A stretch of DNA of 31,204 nt from an uncultured Bacilli bacterium (GTDB taxonomy: Bacteria > Bacillota_I > Bacilli_A > RF39 > UBA660), in NCBI GenBank assembly GCA_944329505.1, contig CALVIJ010000001.1, positions 1 through 31,204 of the forward strand, written 5' to 3'. The notes under the pieces were generated by a model. It worked only from the letters and a program-made list of their open reading frames with translations. It was not told the origin of the DNA and searched no databases. Each line of letters opens with the position of its first letter. Within the stretch, counting starts at the first letter, position 1. The position numbers were made by a program, and so were the translations under genes. Of the stretch, positions 7,313-15,840 are shown in pieces.

Positions 7313-7604
7313 AATCACCAAACATATCGAAAATCTCTCCAAAAATAGATTCTTTTTTTCTTCTAGTATGTTTTCCATTTTTTGAATACTTCATATCTTT
7401 ATCGTATTTATCATACTTATCATACTTTTCACGTTCATCATAATCATTATAATTAGAACGTAAACTCTCATTTTCTTTTTCTACTAATTTTTCTAATTCT
7501 CCTCTATCAAGCCAAATTCCACGGCATTCAGGACAGTAATCAATTTCGATACCTTTCTTTTCACTCATAAGTAAAGTCACATCTTTACAAACAGGACATT
7601 TCAT
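7311..7604 (-). CDS. Zinc-ribbon protein (zf-TFIIB family)
   Basis: A 97-residue protein with one zinc ribbon at residues 3-40: CPVCKD followed by YCPECRGIWLDRGELEKL, the TFIIB-type zinc-finger signature. The remainder is highly charged, with a repeated K-Y-D triplet (KYDKYDKYDKD) and a basic cluster, and a short hydrophobic end IFGEIFDMFGD. It is probably cytosolic and may bind nucleic acid or protein; no specific function is known for this family. ATG follows GGAGGAATTAT. Confidence 0.88.
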   Translation of the reverse strand: MKCPVCKDVTLLMSEKKGIEIDYCPECRGIWLDRGELEKLVEKENESLRSNYNDYDEREKYDKYDKYDKDMKYSKNGKHTRRKKESIFGEIFDMFGD

Positions 7605-7662
7605 ATAATTCCTCCAATCTATATTTAATATATCATATTTTTGTGATAATTAGTTGAAAAAT

Positions 7663-8286
7663 TTATAAAAGAACATCTACCTTTATATCACTACTAACCT
7701 TTAATATAAATTGATCTAAATCCTTTTTATCTCCAACTACCATTCCATAATGAATAGGAACTACAGATTTAGGTTTTATCTTATTTACAAAATCAGCGGC
7801 TTCCAAAGCATTCATCGTATAAGTTCCACCGATAGGAACAAAAGCCACATCTACATTTTCAAGCATAGACAAATTTTCATCAAGTGCATCAGTATCACCA
7901 GCCACATAATAACTTTTACCTTCAAAATTAAGTACATAGCCGGTCCAATTATTGTCCTTAGGATGAAATGGCTTATTTATATTATATGCATAAACAGTTT
8001 TAAAATTAATTACCCCAAAATTATATTCTTCCAAAGGTTTTACCTTAAAAATATTATTAGATTTAAAACCCACCTCTATACATTTATCATATATATCATA
8101 AGGACCAACTATAACTGTATTATCATTTTTAATATTCAAAATATCTTCTTTAGAAAAATGATCATAATGAGAGTGAGTTATAAATATATAATCTGCATCG
8201 TGTTTCTTTTCCATTTGAATTGGATCAAAATATATCTTTATATCTCCACTAATCAAAATACTACTTTGTACATTAACTGATATCAT
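7663..8286 (-). CDS. MBL-fold metal-dependent hydrolase
   Basis: A 207-residue metallo-beta-lactamase-fold protein of the UlaG/UPF0173-like branch. Metal-binding motifs are THSHYDHF (HxHxDH), AGDTD and PIHYG near the end; 'VPIGGTYTMNALEAADF' is typical of this branch. ATG follows AGGAGGTATT. It begins 8 bases after the Opu permease stop codon, so it is likely the third gene of that operon, though a link to osmoprotectant uptake is not obvious. The substrate is unknown. Confidence 0.9.
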   Translation of the reverse strand: MISVNVQSSILISGDIKIYFDPIQMEKKHDADYIFITHSHYDHFSKEDILNIKNDNTVIVGPYDIYDKCIEVGFKSNNIFKVKPLEEYNFGVINFKTVYAYNINKPFHPKDNNWTGYVLNFEGKSYYVAGDTDALDENLSMLENVDVAFVPIGGTYTMNALEAADFVNKIKPKSVVPIHYGMVVGDKKDLDQFILKVSSDIKVDVLL

Positions 8287-8294
8287 AATACCTC

Positions 8295-9860
8295 CTATAT
8301 CAAATTATTTTCCTTTAAAAACTCTTCAGCAACACTCTCAGGATTTTTACCTAATTCATCAACTTCATAATTTAACTCTTGAACACTTTCATTAGTTAAA
8401 TATCTCCCTAAATTATTCATAAGTTCTTCAAGTTCTGGATATTCTTCTAATACTGAATTTCTAATAACTGGGACCGCATAATAAGGTGGAAAGAAATTCT
8501 TATCATCTTCTAAAACAACTAACCCAAACTTTTTAAGTAATCCATCTGTCGTAAAGGCATCAATCACCTGACTATTATCATTCATTAAAGCTGTATATCT
8601 TGGACTACCGTCAATAGCAATCACCTCATTAAAATTAAGTCCATAAGCTTTATTAAGACCACTTAAGCCATCCTCACGATTAACAAACTCTAATGTTGGT
8701 GATATTTTTAACATACTAGAATATGGTACTAAATCAGAAATAGTCTTTAAATTGTATTTACTAGCTGTATCCTGTCTAACCGCCAAAGCATAAGTATTAT
8801 TGAAACTCATTTGCTTTAAAACCGCTAAATCATATTTACTATCAAACTCAGATTTAACCGTTTGATAAACCTTATTAACATCATTGATTGGTGAATAATC
8901 CAAAATATCCGTATAATCAGTTCCTAAATAATCGATATATAAATCTATATCTCCTCTTTGAATTGCTGAAAATACCACTTGCGCTCCTCCTAAATTACAT
9001 TTTCTATTAACCTTAATATCTGTATTTGCTTCTATATAATCAGCCGTCATCTCACATAAAATATTTTGCTCAGTAAAATCTTTACCACTTACAGTAATTG
9101 TTTTTGCATTACTATCACTAATTTCAATTGTACTTAAAAATACAAGACCAATTAAAATCAAAATAATAAATAACATTATCTTTTGTTTCTTACGTTTTTT
9201 CAAAACTTCTTCTCTTGATATTTCTTTCATTTGTAAACTTACAGGTGTTACTAACTTTTCAATCAAACCAAAGAAATAATCGACAACTAAAGCCAAAATA
9301 CAAGCAGGAATAGCTCCGGCTAAAATCTGATAATTATTAACTGTCCTAATACCAGAGAATATCAAATATCCAAGTCCGCCACCACCAATAAAGGCCGACA
9401 TTGTCATAAGTCCAACTGCCGAAACAGCTGAAATTCTAATACCAGCCATAATAACTGGTAGTGTTTGAGGTATTTGAATTTTAAACAAAATTTGTCTTTT
9501 AGTAAGACCAATTCCCTTAGCCGACTCTATCATCGTCTCACCAATACCATTAATTCCAGTATATGTGTTTTTAATAATTGGTAATAACGAATATAAAATA
9601 ACTACAATAATTGCTGGCACAGTTCCAATTCCAACAAAAGGTATCATAAAACCAAGTAAAGCCATCGATGGAACTGCTTGAATAACACTAGATAATCCAA
9701 GTGTCGGTTTAGAAAGTTTTTTAATATAACTAATAATTATTCCAATTGGTACTCCAATTAAAATAGAAAGTCCAACAGCTATAAAAGTCAGTTCAATATG
9801 TTCTAAAAATAAAGAAATAATTTGTTCATGATTTTGAATAACATAATCGATAAATCCCAT
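8295..9860 (-). CDS. Glycine betaine/choline/carnitine ABC transporter, fused permease and substrate-binding protein
   Basis: A 521-residue fusion. Residues 1-215 are an OpuCB-type permease with five to six membrane segments and a MetI-like EAA loop (ESAKGIGLTKRQILFKIQIP). A further membrane helix near 230-247 anchors an extracytoplasmic OpuAC-type binding domain (about 255-521; starts TVSGKDFTEQNILCEM). Such fusions occur in many Firmicutes and tether one binding domain to each permease. Together with the ATPase upstream it imports compatible solutes. The ribosome binding site GAGGAGG lies in the last codons of the ATPase gene, so the two are translationally coupled. Ligand within the family is not certain. 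Confidence 0.94.
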   Translation of the reverse strand: MGFIDYVIQNHEQIISLFLEHIELTFIAVGLSILIGVPIGIIISYIKKLSKPTLGLSSVIQAVPSMALLGFMIPFVGIGTVPAIIVVILYSLLPIIKNTYTGINGIGETMIESAKGIGLTKRQILFKIQIPQTLPVIMAGIRISAVSAVGLMTMSAFIGGGGLGYLIFSGIRTVNNYQILAGAIPACILALVVDYFFGLIEKLVTPVSLQMKEISREEVLKKRKKQKIMLFIILILIGLVFLSTIEISDSNAKTITVSGKDFTEQNILCEMTADYIEANTDIKVNRKCNLGGAQVVFSAIQRGDIDLYIDYLGTDYTDILDYSPINDVNKVYQTVKSEFDSKYDLAVLKQMSFNNTYALAVRQDTASKYNLKTISDLVPYSSMLKISPTLEFVNREDGLSGLNKAYGLNFNEVIAIDGSPRYTALMNDNSQVIDAFTTDGLLKKFGLVVLEDDKNFFPPYYAVPVIRNSVLEEYPELEELMNNLGRYLTNESVQELNYEVDELGKNPESVAEEFLKENNLI

Positions 9861-9861
9861 A

Positions 9862-10980
9862 TTATTCCTCCTCTTCCAAGAACTGTTGACTTAAAGCCAT
9901 AATCAAACTACTTCTAGTAATTAAACCACATAAATGATTTTCATCGTCTAACACTGGAATATTTGAAAGCCTACTTTCAGTAACCATTTTAGCAAGTGTA
10001 GTAATCGAATCGCCCTTTTTAACTGTCGGTATATCTTTAAGCATATATTCAGAAACTTCTTTCTTCATACTTTCCTTATCAGTTATACTCTCCGCATACA
10101 AAACACCTAAAAAATTTTTATCTTCATCAACAACCATCAAACTATCAACTTTCATCATTTTCATCTTATTAAGACAGTAAAAAACTGAATAATTCGGAAA
10201 ACAAGTAACCGGTTTATCAATCATTATATCTTCTACCTTAATATACTTAGGACTAGTCCAAATTCTCTTCTTACCAACAAATGTCTTAACAAAATCATTT
10301 ACGGGATGTTTCAAAATATTTTCTGGAACATCATACTGTACTAACTGTCCATTATCAAATATAGCAATCTTGTCCGCAAGCTTAATAGCTTCATCCATAT
10401 CATGTGTAACAAAAACTATAGTTTTATGTAATTTACTCTGCAATTTTAAAAGTTCATCTTGTAAAGCAACCCTACTCATCGGATCTAATGCACTAAATGG
10501 CTCATCCATTAAAATAATATTGGGATTAGTAATAAAAGCCCTTGCAATTCCAATACGTTGTTGCTGCCCACCAGAAAGCTCACTAGGATATCTATCTAAT
10601 AAAGATTCATCTAATCCAATCATATCCATCATTTTTAAAGTTTCACTTTCAATCTGTTTCTCTGGCATTTTCAAAACCTTAGGTATAATTGTAATATTTT
10701 CTCTAACTGTCATATGAGGAAATAAACCTGTTTGCTGAATAACATATCCCATACCTCTACGAAGTTTAATTTCATCAATTGTTTTAATATCTTTTTCATC
10801 GATAAAAATATCTCCCTTAGTAGGAGTAATTAACTTATTTATCATTTTTAATAAAGTTGTTTTACCACATCCAGATTCTCCTATTAAAACCGTAAATTTC
10901 CCAGTTTCTATTTGTAATGAAATATCCTTTAAAACAACATTGTTCTTATATGCTTTTGATACTTTTTTAAATTCAATCAT
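9862..10980 (-). CDS. Osmoprotectant ABC transporter ATP-binding protein (OpuCA/ProV-type)
   Basis: A 372-residue ATPase. Walker A GESGCGKTT, Q-loop VIQQTGLFPHMT, signature LSGGQQQRIGIARA, Walker B IILMDEPFSALDP and H-loop VTHDMDE are all present. Two CBS domains follow (about 255-370), as in OpuCA and OpuA, where they sense ionic strength or cyclic di-AMP. I place the start at ATG 10978-10980 (MIEFKKVSKAYKN): GAGGT lies 10 bases upstream and an extended -10 lies just before that. The frame stays open to a TTG at 11022, which would place the promoter and ribosome binding site inside the gene. First gene of the transporter operon. Confidence 0.94.
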   Translation of the reverse strand: MIEFKKVSKAYKNNVVLKDISLQIETGKFTVLIGESGCGKTTLLKMINKLITPTKGDIFIDEKDIKTIDEIKLRRGMGYVIQQTGLFPHMTVRENITIIPKVLKMPEKQIESETLKMMDMIGLDESLLDRYPSELSGGQQQRIGIARAFITNPNIILMDEPFSALDPMSRVALQDELLKLQSKLHKTIVFVTHDMDEAIKLADKIAIFDNGQLVQYDVPENILKHPVNDFVKTFVGKKRIWTSPKYIKVEDIMIDKPVTCFPNYSVFYCLNKMKMMKVDSLMVVDEDKNFLGVLYAESITDKESMKKEVSEYMLKDIPTVKKGDSITTLAKMVTESRLSNIPVLDDENHLCGLITRSSLIMALSQQFLEEEE

Positions 10981-11002
10981 CGAATCATCTACCTCTATCA
11001 TA

Positions 11003-11011
11003 ATTATATCA
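11003..11011 (-). promoter_or_regulatory. Extended -10 promoter of the Opu operon
   Basis: TGATATAAT on the minus strand, TATAAT at 11003-11008, lies just upstream of the GAGGT ribosome binding site of the ATPase gene. The -35 region is a T-rich stretch without clear consensus. Confidence 0.55.
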
Positions 11012-11038
11012 TGCTTAAACAAACAAAAAACAGTAAAT

Positions 11039-11066
11039 AAAAAAAATAGACACTTTAAGGTGTCTA
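11039..11066 (-). terminator. Terminator of dapF
   Basis: The stem TAGACAC/GTGTCTA (11047-11053 with 11060-11066) includes the dapF stop codon and is followed by about eight T residues on the minus strand. Confidence 0.85.
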
Positions 11067-11927
11067 GTCCAAATCAATTTCACCCTCAAAAATAGTTCTT
11101 GCTGGACCTTTCAAATATACATGATTATCTTCAAGTTTCCATTCTATTTCTAACTTACCACCAAGTAAATTAACAACAACATCTCTTTCCGTATAACCAT
11201 TTAAAATGCTGGCAACTACAGAAGCACAGGCTCCAGTACCACAAGCCAAAGTTTCTCCTACACCACGTTCCCAAACACGCATATTTATCTCATGATTACT
11301 AACAATATCAATAAATTCCACATTAGTTCTATTTGGAAAATAACTACTATTCTCAATAACAGACCCAACTTTTTCAATTTCGATTTTCTTAACATCATCT
11401 ATAAAACATATAGCATGCGGATTTCCCATAGAAACACAAGTAAATCTTACCTTATCATTAAAACTAGGTAAATCCATATTAACACTAGCAAACTTTATTC
11501 CATCTTTAATTTCTTCATTAAAATTCACTACCGGTATTTTATCAGCTTCTAATATAGGTTCACCCATATCCACCTTAACTAAAGAAACCTTGTCATTTTC
11601 TATAGTTAATTCTAAAGTTTTAATGCCTGCTAATGTTTCAATTGTAATATCCGTTTTATCGGTAAATCCCTTATCATAAACGAACTTACCAACACAGCGA
11701 ATTCCATTACCACACATCTCAGCTTGTGATCCGTCTGGATTATAAATATTCATTTTAAAATCAGCAATATCACTTTCACTAATTAAAATTAATCCATCAG
11801 AACCAACACCAAAATGTCTATCACTAATTTTTTTAGCAAGTTCACTAGGGTTTTCTATTCTTTGATTAATAGCATCGACATAAATATAATCGTTACCAAT
11901 ACCTTCCATCTTTGTAAATTTAAGCAT
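11064..11927 (-). CDS. dapF: Diaminopimelate epimerase
   Basis: A 287-residue enzyme that converts LL- to meso-diaminopimelate for lysine and peptidoglycan synthesis. Both catalytic cysteines lie in their conserved motifs: EMCGNGIRC near residue 75 and ETLACGTGACAS near residue 220. The N-terminal motif MEGIGNDY and the block GVGSDGL are also conserved. I place the start at ATG 11925-11927, because GAGGTGA lies 4-5 bases upstream; an in-frame GTG three codons earlier is part of the ribosome binding site. It is the last gene behind noc and the GltD-like gene. Its presence implies a DAP-based cell wall or lysine synthesis, unlike wall-less Mollicutes. Confidence 0.97.
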   Translation of the reverse strand: MLKFTKMEGIGNDYIYVDAINQRIENPSELAKKISDRHFGVGSDGLILISESDIADFKMNIYNPDGSQAEMCGNGIRCVGKFVYDKGFTDKTDITIETLAGIKTLELTIENDKVSLVKVDMGEPILEADKIPVVNFNEEIKDGIKFASVNMDLPSFNDKVRFTCVSMGNPHAICFIDDVKKIEIEKVGSVIENSSYFPNRTNVEFIDIVSNHEINMRVWERGVGETLACGTGACASVVASILNGYTERDVVVNLLGGKLEIEWKLEDNHVYLKGPARTIFEGEIDLD

Positions 11928-11968
11928 ATCAATCACCTCTGATGCTTTTTAATTTTATATTTAAAAAT

Positions 11969-13174
11969 TTATTTTGTCAATTTCTTTAAATATAAATCGA
12001 TATTATAAGCTGCATCCCTACCAGAACGAGCCGCATAAGCCACAGTTCTCTCCTGACGGGATAAATCTCCACCTGCAAAAACTCCAGGTAAAGATGTCAT
12101 CTGCCTCTTGTCAGTTTTAATATATCCATCAACATCTAATTTAAGACCAAGTTTTTTAGTAATTTTTTCATCAGGTTTAGAACCGATTGCAAAAAACACA
12201 TAATCACATGGATAAACAAACTTAAATCCATCATTAGTCATTAAATATACCTTATAAATATTTCCATTTTTTATAATTTGTTTAACATTTGTATTAAAAA
12301 TAAATTCTATATTTTCTTTTTTAGACACCTCTACTTCACTTTTATTAGCTTTCATATCTTTTTCATTTCGGCGATAAACAACTAAAACATTTCCACCATT
12401 TTTCTTAGCTGTTCTAGCCATATCCATAGCTACATCGCCACCACCAACAACAATAACGTTTTTACCTTTAAAATCTAAAACCTTTTTACTTTCTAAAAAT
12501 TCATTAGCTCCATAAACATTATCTAAATTCTTACCTTTTATATTAGGTAATACTGATACATTAGCTCCAAAACCTAAAAATACAGCATCATATTCTTTTT
12601 TCAAATTTTTAAGCGTAATGTTTTTTCCAAGTTCAAAATTAAATTTAACTTCTATTCCTAAATCAATAATTCTTTTAAATGTTTTTTCTGCAATAACTTT
12701 ATCTAATCTAAAATCTGGAATTCCATGACTTATAATTCCACCAACATAATCGTATTTTTCATATATTGTAACACTATAACCTAATTTTCTTAAAAAAGCC
12801 GCACAAGTAAGACCAGCTGGTCCAGCTCCCACAATAGCCACTTTTTTATTATTTTCTTTAATCTCACTAAAAATAGGATAATTCTCATTAATAGCCTTAT
12901 CCCCAATAATTGCTTCAATTTTACCTATTTGAACCGGTTCACCTTTCAATCTTCTAACGCAATTGCCCTCACATTGTCTATCAAAAGGACAAATTCGTCC
13001 ACAAATAGAAGAAAGTACCGTTGTTTCACTAAGCACACTAAAAGCCTCTAGAAAATTATCTTCCTTAGCTAACTTAATTAACTTTGGAATATCATTTTCT
13101 AAAGGACAACCTTTTTTACAAGGTTTAGTAGGACAATTTAAACAATAATTAACTAATTCCTTAAAATCGTTCAT
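11969..13174 (-). CDS. GltD-like NAD(P)H-dependent FAD/Fe-S oxidoreductase
   Basis: A 401-residue member of the glutamate synthase small-chain family. Residues 10-90 form the cysteine-rich dihydropyrimidine-dehydrogenase domain II (CLNCPTKPCKKGCP and SICGRICPFDRQCEGNC), which should bind two 4Fe-4S clusters. The FAD motif VAIVGAGPAGLTCA is at about 112-125, the NAD(P)H motif VIVVGGGDVAMD at about 239-250, and a second FAD motif GVFAGGD near the end. No large GltA-type subunit is adjacent, so it may be a stand-alone electron-transfer protein rather than true glutamate synthase. It starts 3 bases after the noc stop codon, so the two are co-transcribed. Confidence 0.9.
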   Translation of the reverse strand: MNDFKELVNYCLNCPTKPCKKGCPLENDIPKLIKLAKEDNFLEAFSVLSETTVLSSICGRICPFDRQCEGNCVRRLKGEPVQIGKIEAIIGDKAINENYPIFSEIKENNKKVAIVGAGPAGLTCAAFLRKLGYSVTIYEKYDYVGGIISHGIPDFRLDKVIAEKTFKRIIDLGIEVKFNFELGKNITLKNLKKEYDAVFLGFGANVSVLPNIKGKNLDNVYGANEFLESKKVLDFKGKNVIVVGGGDVAMDMARTAKKNGGNVLVVYRRNEKDMKANKSEVEVSKKENIEFIFNTNVKQIIKNGNIYKVYLMTNDGFKFVYPCDYVFFAIGSKPDEKITKKLGLKLDVDGYIKTDKRQMTSLPGVFAGGDLSRQERTVAYAARSGRDAAYNIDLYLKKLTK

Positions 13175-13177
13175 AAA

Positions 13178-15019
13178 CTATTCCTTATTAATTGTAAATG
13201 TAACCTTATATTGACTACCCAAATCTAATTCATCAACATTTACAAAATATCCGTTTTGTTCTATTTTATCAGCGCAATCTCTAAGCATTTTAACAATTTG
13301 TGCGAAATGAGCAGGATTTGCAACTGGTTTAACATCCTGACTAATTGTACTAGCCATTGTTGGCGCTGGTGTGACTGATGGTTCAGAATGTATTGCATAT
13401 TCATTTAAAGCATCATCAGCAATAATATCAGTACTTGGAATAGATGCCTCTAGTGTAGAAGAACTAGGTTCTACTTCACTAACAGGTTCAGATATATTTG
13501 GAATAGAAGGTTCTGGAATAGGAGTAGGTGCTACCTCATTAACAGGGCTAGATACATTTTGAACTGACTCTACTGGAGTTAAAACATTAGGAGTAACTGG
13601 CTCTACCACTTCTTGTACTGGTGTAACAGTTTGGACAGGTTGAATTACTGGTTGTTCAGCGGGTGCTGAAGAAACCTCATTATTGTTTCTTTTAGCCTTA
13701 TTTTCATTATATCTTTTCAAAGCATCTGCTACCGCACTTGAAATAGCTTGCTTAGTATCATCGGAAATCACCTCAGATACAGCACTAGGTTCTTGAACCA
13801 CTCCTGGATTTTGTACAGGTTCTACTGGAGTTGAAACACTAGGGGCAACTGGCTCTACTGTTTCTTGTACTGGTGTCACTGAAGGTGTAGATTGAGTCAC
13901 CGGTTGCTCAGCAGATTTTACTAGCTCAGGTTGTAACCCAGCATTAGCCGTAGTTTGTAAAGACTCAGGTGTTTGCAAAGATACAGGCTGAGTAAACATA
14001 CTATCAAAAGTCACCACATTATTAGCTGGTTGTTGAACTGGTTTTACTGGTTCAGGTTGTGGTGCTACACTTATAAACTTACTAGGTTCTAAATTTGGAT
14101 TTTGTACAGGCTCTTCCCTAACAATCGGTTCACTTTGAACATCATTTCCTGGTTGCATTAAACCAGAAATATCTTTAGGTGCCTCTTGTGGCATATTAAT
14201 ATCCTTTGCTTCTCTCATAATTTTTTCTATATCCATACTTCCATTTCCCCTTTCTTCTCTTACAGGTTTTATATCTTCTACTACTTCGTCAAATAAACTT
14301 TCAATATCTTCCGGAGAACTTTTAACACTCTTAACCTCATTTGATACAGCATTATTCACTTGAGGTTGAATATCTATAGTTACAGGTTTAACAGGTCTAT
14401 TTTCTATTTTAGTTTCTTCACGTAACTTTTCTATTACTTTATCGGTCTGTTTAACTGTCAATCTCTCCTCGACAATCTTATGAAGCATTTCAACTTGTTT
14501 TTCCTTATCAGGTATTCTAAGTAAACTTCTCGCATGTCTTTCAGAAATCTTATTATTAAGTAAATAACTTTGAACTTCATCATCTAAATTTAATAATCTT
14601 ATTTTATTCGCAATCGTAGATTGAGCCTTACCTATCTTTTTAGCAAGCTCTTCTTGTGTAATATATCCCATGTCTAAAATCCGTTTATAAGAAACGGCTT
14701 CTTCAATAGGACTTAATTGTTGTCTTTGGATATTTTCAAGTAGTGCGATTTCTTCACTATCTTTATCCGATAAATTCACGATAATAGCAGGAATGGTAGA
14801 TTTGTTCGCAAGTTTACTAGCTTTAAAGCGTCGTTCACCCGCAATAATCTCATATTTATTGCTGACAGGTCTTACCACAATTGGCTGAATAACGCCATAC
14901 TTCGTGATCGAATCTGCTAGTTCTTCAAGTTTTTCGCCATCAAATTTAATTCGTGGCTGAAACCTGTTTGGTAAAATATCATTAATATTTAAAACCGTTA
15001 ATTGACCATTTTCGAACAC
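13178..15019 (-). CDS. Noc/ParB-like CTP-dependent DNA-clamp protein with long disordered tail
   Basis: A 613-residue protein. Residues 1-110 are a ParB N-terminal domain with the CTP-binding motifs GERRFKAS (61-68) and ENIQRQ (95-100). The helix-turn-helix at 121-145 (TQEELAKKIGKAQSTIANKI) is nearer to Noc than to Spo0J/ParB. After about residue 210 come some 340 residues rich in Pro, Val, Glu, Gln and Ser with recurring EPV/QPV units, then a compact C-terminal block of about 50 residues (HFAQIVKMLRDCADKIEQ). Usual Noc and ParB proteins have about 280 residues. The position directly after mnmG-rsmG is the usual noc locus. No parA/soj follows. The start is GTG at 15017-15019 with GGAGGGG upstream. 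Noc acts in nucleoid occlusion; ParB in segregation. Which role applies here is inference. Confidence 0.88.
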   Translation of the reverse strand: MFENGQLTVLNINDILPNRFQPRIKFDGEKLEELADSITKYGVIQPIVVRPVSNKYEIIAGERRFKASKLANKSTIPAIIVNLSDKDSEEIALLENIQRQQLSPIEEAVSYKRILDMGYITQEELAKKIGKAQSTIANKIRLLNLDDEVQSYLLNNKISERHARSLLRIPDKEKQVEMLHKIVEERLTVKQTDKVIEKLREETKIENRPVKPVTIDIQPQVNNAVSNEVKSVKSSPEDIESLFDEVVEDIKPVREERGNGSMDIEKIMREAKDINMPQEAPKDISGLMQPGNDVQSEPIVREEPVQNPNLEPSKFISVAPQPEPVKPVQQPANNVVTFDSMFTQPVSLQTPESLQTTANAGLQPELVKSAEQPVTQSTPSVTPVQETVEPVAPSVSTPVEPVQNPGVVQEPSAVSEVISDDTKQAISSAVADALKRYNENKAKRNNNEVSSAPAEQPVIQPVQTVTPVQEVVEPVTPNVLTPVESVQNVSSPVNEVAPTPIPEPSIPNISEPVSEVEPSSSTLEASIPSTDIIADDALNEYAIHSEPSVTPAPTMASTISQDVKPVANPAHFAQIVKMLRDCADKIEQNGYFVNVDELDLGSQYKVTFTINKE

Positions 15020-15050
15020 AATCCACCCCTCCCTTCTATTCTTTTACTTT

Positions 15051-15079
15051 ATAATACTATTTTTCGGGAAATAATTCAA
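15051..15079 (-). promoter_or_regulatory. noc promoter with Noc-box-like operator in the spacer
   Basis: On the minus strand TTGAAT (15074-15079) and TATTAT (15051-15056) are 17 bp apart. The 14-mer ATTTTTCGGGAAAT (plus strand, 15059-15072) fills the spacer and matches 12 of 14 positions of the B. subtilis Noc-binding site ATTTCCCGGGAAAT. Autorepression is the simplest reading. Confidence 0.65.
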
Positions 15080-15100
15080 CAGTTATACAAAATTTAAAGA

Positions 15101-15133
15101 AAAAACTTTACCAACTACATTTGGTAAAGTTCA
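15101..15133 (-). terminator. Terminator of the mnmG-rsmG operon
   Basis: A perfect 11-bp stem AACTTTACCAA/TTGGTAAAGTT (15106-15116 with 15123-15133) is followed on the minus strand by a T-run. Confidence 0.88.
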
Positions 15134-15141
15134 TAAAATTT

Positions 15142-15840
15142 TTATAAAGGCTTTTTCTTTATTTCTGCATATCTTCTTGGGTATTTAGAATTTGTCTTCT
15201 CCAACTTAATAACATCAACTAAAGTTCTATTACTTTCTTCAAAAGGTAATTTAAACTCTAATATTTTATTAATTTTGGAATTTAATACCTTTAAAGCATT
15301 TATTCCATCAGAACTATCATCTAACCCTCTCATCGCAATCAAATGCCCATTAACTTTTAAAAGTGGTATTCCATATTCAAGTAATACCGGAAAACTAGAT
15401 AAAGCTCTAGCTGTAACCACATCAAAACATTCTCTATGGTCTCTTCCATACTCTTCCGCACGCGCATGCACTAAAGTCACATCTTTCAAACCTAATTCTT
15501 TAACTATAATATCTAAAAATTTAATTCTTTTATTTAATGCATCAACCAAAGTAAGTTTTAACTGTGGAAAAAATATTTTAAGTACAATTCCAGGAAAACC
15601 CGCACCTGTTCCTAAATCACATAAACTATCTATTTTACTTAAATTGGTTATCTTAACTAAAGTTAAACTGTCATAAAAATGTTTTAAAAACACCTCATTT
15701 TTCTCAGTTATTGCTGTTAAATTAATCTTTTCATTCCACTCTTTTAATAAATCCGCATACTTTTCTAATTTAATAATCTCATCATCAGTAACTGAAATAC
15801 CTAATTTTAATACTTCTTCTTTAAATTCTTCTATATTCAT
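15142..15840 (-). CDS. rsmG: 16S rRNA (guanine527-N7)-methyltransferase RsmG
   Basis: A 232-residue SAM-dependent methyltransferase (formerly GidB) that makes m7G527 in 16S rRNA. The SAM-binding motif LCDLGTGAGFPGIVLKI lies at about 70-86; the family blocks 'WNEKINLTAI', 'VHARAEEYG' and 'VTARALSSFPVLLEY' are present. The length is normal. It is translationally coupled to mnmG: the mnmG stop and rsmG start overlap as ATGA. A terminator follows the gene. Confidence 0.97.
   Translation of the reverse strand: MNIEEFKEEVLKLGISVTDDEIIKLEKYADLLKEWNEKINLTAITEKNEVFLKHFYDSLTLVKITNLSKIDSLCDLGTGAGFPGIVLKIFFPQLKLTLVDALNKRIKFLDIIVKELGLKDVTLVHARAEEYGRDHRECFDVVTARALSSFPVLLEYGIPLLKVNGHLIAMRGLDDSSDGINALKVLNSKINKILEFKLPFEESNRTLVDVIKLEKTNSKYPRRYAEIKKKPL

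Noticed and set aside
7750..8280. Plus-strand frame of 176 codons opposite the MBL-fold gene
   Set aside because: It mirrors a clear enzyme with intact metal-binding motifs, has a low-complexity Ile/Tyr/Lys-rich product, and no ribosome binding site.
11934..11936. GTG as upstream dapF start
   Set aside because: It lies within the GAGGTGA ribosome binding site that serves the ATG at 11925-11927.
13371..13562. Plus-strand frame opposite the Noc tail
   Set aside because: It arises from the repetitive low-complexity coding sequence on the other strand and lacks a ribosome binding site.
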